Part shown: piece by piece, positions 59,635 to 64,000 of the stretch
Layout of the letters: each line of letters starts with the position of its first letter
How positions within the stretch are numbered: position 1 is the stretch's first letter
Assembly: GCF_900241005.1 (NCBI RefSeq)
Contig: NZ_OEST01000002.1
Location: forward strand, 248,001-312,000
Direction: 5' to 3'
Source of the DNA: Bacteroides cutis
GTDB lineage: Bacteria > Bacteroidota > Bacteroidia > Bacteroidales > Bacteroidaceae
DNA length: 64,000 bases
Notes under the pieces: generated by a model
Seen by the model: only the letters and a program-made list of their open reading frames with translations
Told to the model about the DNA's origin: nothing
Databases searched by the model: none
Position numbers and translations under genes: made by a program

Positions 59635-60389
59635 TGAAATTTTTAGGAATTATCCCTGCCCGTTACGCATCAACGCGCTTTCCGGCCAAGCCATTAGCCA
59701 TGTTAGGTGGTAAAACCGTGATACAACGGGTGTATGAGCAGGTAGTGGGCATTCTGGACGATGCCTATGTGGCTACTGATGACGAACGCATTGAAGTTGC
59801 TGTAAAAGCCTTTGGCGGTAAAGTTGTCATGACTTCCGTACATCATAAAAGTGGTACGGATCGTTGTTATGAAGCATGTACAAAGATAGGTGGAAATTTC
59901 GATATCGTGGTGAACATTCAGGGGGATGAACCCTTTATACAGGTTTCCCAACTGGAGACGGTGAAAGCCTGTTTTGATGATCCTACTACACAAATCGCAA
60001 CACTTGTAAAACCCTTCACGGTCGATAATGGTTTCGAGGCTTTAGAGAATGTAAATTCTCCTAAAGTAGTGCTGAATAGAAATATGAATGCCCTTTACTT
60101 CAGCCGTTCTATTATTCCTTATCAACGTAATGCGCAGAAAAAAAACTGGTTGAAGAATCATACATATTACAAGCATATAGGATTGTATGCCTACCGTGTG
60201 GAAGTACTGAAAGAAATAACTTCACTACCTCAGTCAGTCCTTGAATTGGCAGAATCATTGGAGCAACTACGTTGGCTGGAGAATGGATATACCATCAAAG
60301 TAGGCATTACCGAAGTGGAAACTATTGGTATAGATACTCCACAAGATTTGGAATATGCGGAATTGTTTTTGAAATCGCAATGCCGATAA
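59634..60389 (+). CDS. kdsB: 3-deoxy-manno-octulosonate cytidylyltransferase
   Basis: Makes CMP-KDO for the inner core of lipid A-linked LPS. The 251-aa length is standard. The N-terminus FLGIIPARYASTRFPAKPLAML is diagnostic, with VYEQV, ATDDERI, VVNIQGDEPFI and SRSIIPYQR following. The start is at the TAATG overlap with the preceding gene, so the two are co-translated. It is cytoplasmic and essential for outer-membrane formation in most Gram-negative bacteria. Confidence 0.97.
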   Translation: MKFLGIIPARYASTRFPAKPLAMLGGKTVIQRVYEQVVGILDDAYVATDDERIEVAVKAFGGKVVMTSVHHKSGTDRCYEACTKIGGNFDIVVNIQGDEPFIQVSQLETVKACFDDPTTQIATLVKPFTVDNGFEALENVNSPKVVLNRNMNALYFSRSIIPYQRNAQKKNWLKNHTYYKHIGLYAYRVEVLKEITSLPQSVLELAESLEQLRWLENGYTIKVGITEVETIGIDTPQDLEYAELFLKSQCR

Positions 60390-60405
60390 TCGGAGGAATT
60401 AATGG

Positions 60406-61701
60406 ATGATGCTTCCAGACAGAACGATTCAACCTAAGGTGAGGAATGTAGACCAACTAGCCGTGCAAGTACCTCTGCGGATCGTTATGCCTAATGGCAT
60501 ATCGCTAAATGTACTCAATAGCGGTGAAAATGAAGTTGTACGTATTGACTTGCTGATGGAAGGAGGACGTTGGCAGCAGTCGCAACCGTTGCAGGCATTT
60601 TTTACCAACCGCATGTTACGTGAGGGCACATTGCGTTTTAGTGCTTCGGAGATAGCCGAACGATTGGATTATTATGGAGCATGGCTAGAATTGTCCAGTG
60701 CCTCGGAGCATGCGTATATCACACTTTATTCATTAAATAAATATCTGCCCCAAACGCTGGATGTATTGGAAACCATTGTAAAGGAACCCGTTTTTCCTGA
60801 AAAGGAATTGGATGTGATTGTCAATAATAATATCCAGCAATTCTTAGTCAACTCCTCTAAGGTAGATTTTCTAGCTCATCGGGCATTGGTGAAAGCTGTG
60901 TATGGTGAAAAGCATCCTACGGGACGCTTGGTGGAAGAGGTAGATTATCATCGTATAAACTCTGCGGTTTTGCGGGAATTTTATGACCGCCATTATCATT
61001 CGGCGAATTGTAGTATTTATCTTTCCGGCAAAGTGAATGACGACTGTATCCGTTGGGTAGAACATTTCTTTGGAAGCGAATCATTCGGTAGGGGAGGGCG
61101 TAAACCGGATAAAAAAGACTATATGCCGCTATCCTCTGATGAAAAACGTATATTTGTGGAGCGTTCTGACGCCATGCAAAGCGCCGTCCGTATGGGTATG
61201 CTTTCCATGGAGCGCAATCATCCTGATTATTTGAAAGCACGTGTGCTGGTAACTTTATTCGGAGGTTATTTCGGAAGCAGGCTGATGTCGAATATTCGTG
61301 AGGAGAAAGGATATACTTATGGGATATCGGCAGGAATAATACCTTATCCGGGAAAAGGGTTGTTGGTGGTGAATACAGAAACCACCAATGAATTTGTAGA
61401 ACCTCTTATCGGTGAAGTTTATCACGAGATAGACCGACTACAGAATGAACTTGTCTCCAATGAAGAACTTACCATGGTGAAAAATTATATGCTTGGCGAT
61501 ACCTGCCGTAGTTATGAGTCGGCTTTTTCTTTGGCAGATTCGTGGATATTCGTACAAGTCTCAAAACTTCAGGATACCTATTTTACCGATATATTGGATG
61601 CTATACGGGAGGTTACGCCGGAAGAAATACGTGATCTTGCCGGAAAGCATATGTGCAAAGAGAATTTAAAAGAAGTCATATCCGGCAAAAAAATATCATA
61701 A
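60406..61701 (+). CDS. M16-family peptidase-like protein without the zinc motif
   Basis: A 431-aa protein of the M16 (pitrilysin/MPP) fold. The catalytic HxxEH motif, normally before the Leu/Phe-x-Gly-Thr segment, is replaced: residues 64-68 read AFFTN in LQAFFTNRMLREGT, so no zinc site is present. The second domain retains the usual YGISAGIIPYPGKGLLVVNTETT region. Non-catalytic members act as partners of active subunits (MPP-alpha, PqqL-like) or as scaffolds, so a partner is expected elsewhere in the genome. A CGGAGG Shine-Dalgarno-like site lies 9 bp before ATG 60406. Confidence 0.83.
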   Translation: MMLPDRTIQPKVRNVDQLAVQVPLRIVMPNGISLNVLNSGENEVVRIDLLMEGGRWQQSQPLQAFFTNRMLREGTLRFSASEIAERLDYYGAWLELSSASEHAYITLYSLNKYLPQTLDVLETIVKEPVFPEKELDVIVNNNIQQFLVNSSKVDFLAHRALVKAVYGEKHPTGRLVEEVDYHRINSAVLREFYDRHYHSANCSIYLSGKVNDDCIRWVEHFFGSESFGRGGRKPDKKDYMPLSSDEKRIFVERSDAMQSAVRMGMLSMERNHPDYLKARVLVTLFGGYFGSRLMSNIREEKGYTYGISAGIIPYPGKGLLVVNTETTNEFVEPLIGEVYHEIDRLQNELVSNEELTMVKNYMLGDTCRSYESAFSLADSWIFVQVSKLQDTYFTDILDAIREVTPEEIRDLAGKHMCKENLKEVISGKKIS

Positions 61702-61739
61702 AAAGCGGAAAGTCTCCCAATATTTTAGCAGATAAATTG

Positions 61740-61747
61740 TATCTTTG
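61740..61747 (+). promoter_or_regulatory. Candidate -7 box of the MORN gene
   Basis: TATCTTTG matches TAnnTTTG and lies 34 bp before the ATG at 61782. Confidence 0.5.
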
Positions 61748-61781
61748 TCCAAATCCTAATTTTAGAAACTTGTAACCCAAA

Positions 61782-62942
61782 ATGAAATATCTATATACTG
61801 CACTTATTCTGGTATTCCTGTCACAGGGTGGTGTCACAGCCCAAGAGAAAAAAGGCTTCTTTGATAAAATAAAAAGTACTTTCTCGTCGGAGATAAAAAT
61901 AGGAACTTATACGTTTAAGGACGGTTCGGTGTACACTGGCGAAATAAAAGGTCGTAAGCCCAATGGGAAAGGCAGAACGGTCTTCAAGAATGGGGATGTG
62001 TACGAGGGAGAATATGTAAAAGGTAAGCGTGAAGGATATGGCGTTTATACTTTTCCCGATGGCGAGAGATATGATGGGCAATGGTTTCAAGACCAACAGC
62101 ACGGCCGAGGTATTTATTATTTTATGAATAATAACCGATATGACGGCATGTGGTATCAGGACTTCCAGCATGGAAAGGGTACGATGTACTATTATAACGG
62201 TGATATTTATGAGGGAGACTGGGCGAACGACAAGCGTGAAGGGCAAGGTGTATATACTTGGAAGAACGGTTCCAAATATGTGGGTTCCTGGAAAAATGAC
62301 AAGAAAGACGGTGACGGAACGTTGGTATGGAACGATGGTTGTAAATATGACGGCCATTGGAAAAATGATGTCCGTGACGGGAAAGGGGTTTTTGAATATG
62401 CCAATGGAGATAAATATGTAGGTGATTGGAAAGAAGATATCCAACATGGTAAAGGTATTTATTTCTTCCATACGGGTGACCGTTACGAGGGTTCTTACGT
62501 GCAAGGCACGCGTACAGGCGAAGGTATCTACTATTTGGTCAATGGTGATAAATATGTAGGTAACTTCAAGGATGGTATGCAGGATGGACGTGGCATATTT
62601 ACCTGGGCCAACGGTGCCGTATATGATGGTGAATGGAAAGACAACCAGCGCAATGGATATGGTAAGTATAAATGGAATGTAGGCGATTCGTACGAAGGCG
62701 AGTGGAAGGACAATAAATTCAACGGGCAAGGTGTTTTGAAGCAGACTGACGGTACTAAATATAAAGGTGGATTTGTAAATGGAATGGAAGAGGGTAGCGG
62801 CATTCAGGAAGATAAGAACGGTAATCGCTATGAAGGTTTCTTCAAACAAGGAAAAAAGGATGGTCCTTTTGTGGAAACGGATAAAAACGGAAAAGTAATA
62901 CGGAAAGGGAACTATAAGATGGGAAGGCTGGAAATTAATTGA
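61782..62942 (+). CDS. Secreted MORN-repeat protein
   Basis: A 386-aa exported protein with a signal peptide (MKYLYTALILVFLSQGGVTAQ). Residues 50-371 are fourteen 23-residue MORN repeats of the type xYxGxWxxxxxxGxGxxxxxxGx, beginning VYTGEIKG and ending RYEGFFKQ. MORN repeats form stacked beta-hairpins that bind lipids or proteins in eukaryotes; in bacteria the function is usually unknown. The mature protein is likely periplasmic or surface-exposed. No enzymatic domain is attached. A TATCTTTG box precedes the gene and a strong hairpin follows it. Confidence 0.88.
   Translation: MKYLYTALILVFLSQGGVTAQEKKGFFDKIKSTFSSEIKIGTYTFKDGSVYTGEIKGRKPNGKGRTVFKNGDVYEGEYVKGKREGYGVYTFPDGERYDGQWFQDQQHGRGIYYFMNNNRYDGMWYQDFQHGKGTMYYYNGDIYEGDWANDKREGQGVYTWKNGSKYVGSWKNDKKDGDGTLVWNDGCKYDGHWKNDVRDGKGVFEYANGDKYVGDWKEDIQHGKGIYFFHTGDRYEGSYVQGTRTGEGIYYLVNGDKYVGNFKDGMQDGRGIFTWANGAVYDGEWKDNQRNGYGKYKWNVGDSYEGEWKDNKFNGQGVLKQTDGTKYKGGFVNGMEEGSGIQEDKNGNRYEGFFKQGKKDGPFVETDKNGKVIRKGNYKMGRLEIN
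61929..62894 (+). repeat. Fourteen imperfect 69-bp tandem repeats encoding MORN units
   Basis: Each unit encodes 23 residues. Units differ at the nucleotide level, so the repeat is old and diversified rather than a recent expansion. Confidence 0.9.
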
Positions 62943-62982
62943 TGGATAATTGAGAATTACTATTAATGGTTATAACCATATA

Positions 62983-63029
62983 AAAAAGAGGTTGTGTCTC
63001 CCGTTTTGAACTAGACACAATCTCTTTTT
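62983..63029. terminator. Bidirectional terminator between MORN gene and prs
   Basis: A 17-bp stem (62,983-62,999 with 63,013-63,029, one G-U pair) has A-rich and T-rich ends and a 13-nt loop. Both convergent genes end just outside it. Confidence 0.9.
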
Positions 63030-63043
63030 CATTATTCCATTAA

Positions 63044-63982
63044 TCAGATAATGTATTGTGAACTGATAGATTCGTTGTTCACCACTCTCTTAATGGTTTC
63101 AGCGAACATGTCGGCAATACTCAATTGTTTAACTTTGGCGCATTTCTTGGAGTAAGGAATACTGTCGGTAAACACCATTTCCGTCAAACCGGATTCTTGT
63201 ACGCGGAATGATGCGGGGTCGGACATCACACAGTGGCTGGCAATGGCGCGGACTGAGGCTGCTCCGGCTTCCAACATGATATTGGCCGCTTTGGTAATAG
63301 TGCCGGCTGTATCTACGATATCGTCAACTAAAACGACGTTCTTGCCTTTTACGTCACCGATAATCTGCATAGTAGCAACTACATTGGCTTTTTCACGTGT
63401 TTTGTTACACAAAACCAATGGTACACCAAGGTATTTTGAGAATGTACTGGCACGCTTTGAACCGCCTACATCAGGTGTTGCAATGACCAGATCTTCTAAT
63501 TTCAAAGATTCGATATAGGGGAGGAAGACTGCTGACGCATAAAGATGATCCACCGGAATATCGAAGAAGCCTTGGATTTGGTCGGCATGTAGATCCATAG
63601 TAATCAAACGATCAATACCTGCTACTGAAAGCAGATCGGCTACCAACTTGGCACCGATGGAAACACGAGGTTTGTCTTTTCTGTCTTGACGTGCCCAACC
63701 AAAATACGGAATAACAGCGATAATGCTTTTAGCCGAAGCTCTTTTTGCTGCGTCAACCATCAGCAAAAGTTCCATTAAGTTGTCGGAATTAGGGAATGTG
63801 GACTGAACCAGAAATACATTTGCGCCACGGATAGATTCTTCATAAGAAACGGCAAATTCACCATCGGCAAAGTGGGTGATATTCATCTTTCCTAGAGGAC
63901 AGTCAAGGCTGGCACAGATTTTCTCTGCAAGGTATCTCGAATTTGTTCCGGAGAATACCATAAAGGGTGCTTTTTCGCTCAT
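63044..63982 (-). CDS. prs: Ribose-phosphate pyrophosphokinase
   Basis: PRPP synthetase of 312 aa, feeding nucleotide, His and Trp synthesis. The conserved catalytic segment KRASAKSIIAVIPYFGWARQDRK-like region is seen as YFGWARQDRKDKPR, the flag MDLHADQIQGFFDIPVDHLYA contains the metal site, and VLVDDIVDTAGT is the ribose-5-phosphate loop. Length is standard for class I enzymes. The start is at the edge of the window and the promoter is outside it. Confidence 0.97.
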   Translation of the reverse strand: MSEKAPFMVFSGTNSRYLAEKICASLDCPLGKMNITHFADGEFAVSYEESIRGANVFLVQSTFPNSDNLMELLLMVDAAKRASAKSIIAVIPYFGWARQDRKDKPRVSIGAKLVADLLSVAGIDRLITMDLHADQIQGFFDIPVDHLYASAVFLPYIESLKLEDLVIATPDVGGSKRASTFSKYLGVPLVLCNKTREKANVVATMQIIGDVKGKNVVLVDDIVDTAGTITKAANIMLEAGAASVRAIASHCVMSDPASFRVQESGLTEMVFTDSIPYSKKCAKVKQLSIADMFAETIKRVVNNESISSQYII

Positions 63983-64000
63983 TTTGTAATAGATGTTACC

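Noticed and set aside
61821..62849. A long open frame antisense to the MORN gene
   Set aside because: It is a by-product of the 69-bp repeat of the coding strand and shows no independent domain.

Overview
The window reads as a chromosomal segment of a gut-type Bacteroidales, most likely a Bacteroides. The evidence is the promoter style (TAnnTTTG -7 boxes roughly 20-50 bp before many starts, few strong Shine-Dalgarno sites), the rnfBCDGEA order, the atpD-first ATP synthase operon with a long subunit a and a short epsilon, an rprXY-like two-component pair, DUF3078, and an OmpA-like repertoire of Bacteroidota envelope proteins. No rRNA, tRNA, insertion sequence, prophage or CRISPR array was recognised.

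Positions 1-15,080 are the 3' part of a capsule or surface polysaccharide locus on the + strand. It carries UDP-sugar modification genes (fnlA- and fnlB-like), a GT2 and two GT4 glycosyltransferases, an unassigned glycosyltransferase-like protein, gmd and a GNAT-like acyltransferase. A compact acyl module follows: acyl carrier protein, FabG-like reductase, acyl-adenylating ligase, LuxE-like acyl-protein synthetase and LuxC-like acyl reductase. The locus closes with a WcfR-like aminotransferase, a WcfS-like initiating sugar transferase and a strong terminator. The acyl module is the most unusual content: it looks like a dedicated fatty-acid reductase complex without luciferase, placed in a glycan locus.

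Positions 15,100-22,234 are minus-strand housekeeping genes (S9 peptidase lipoprotein, MATE transporter, yidC, pyrG). Positions 22,441-31,042 run forward: a DUF3078 protein, rseC plus the six-gene Rnf complex, and galE. A minus-strand thioredoxin-like lipoprotein follows. Positions 32,759-40,283 are the complete F-type ATP synthase operon (atpD, C, I-like, B, E, F, H, A, G). Its spacers before atpA and atpG are near copies of each other. Rnf and ATP synthase together couple ferredoxin oxidation to an ion gradient and to ATP synthesis.

Positions 40,487-50,363 hold a PIF1-like helicase, an RmlD-like reductase, a small secreted protein, the rprXY-like pair with a divergent TonB-type outer-membrane barrel, and a TlpA-like thiol oxidoreductase. 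Positions 50,430-56,439 hold one-carbon genes (fhs and convergent glyA) and a minus-strand pyrB-pyrI-flavin reductase-barrel protein operon. Positions 56,904-63,982 hold a class A penicillin-binding protein, a shortened HPPK-like protein, kdsB, an M16-family protein lacking the zinc motif, a 14-repeat MORN protein and prs.
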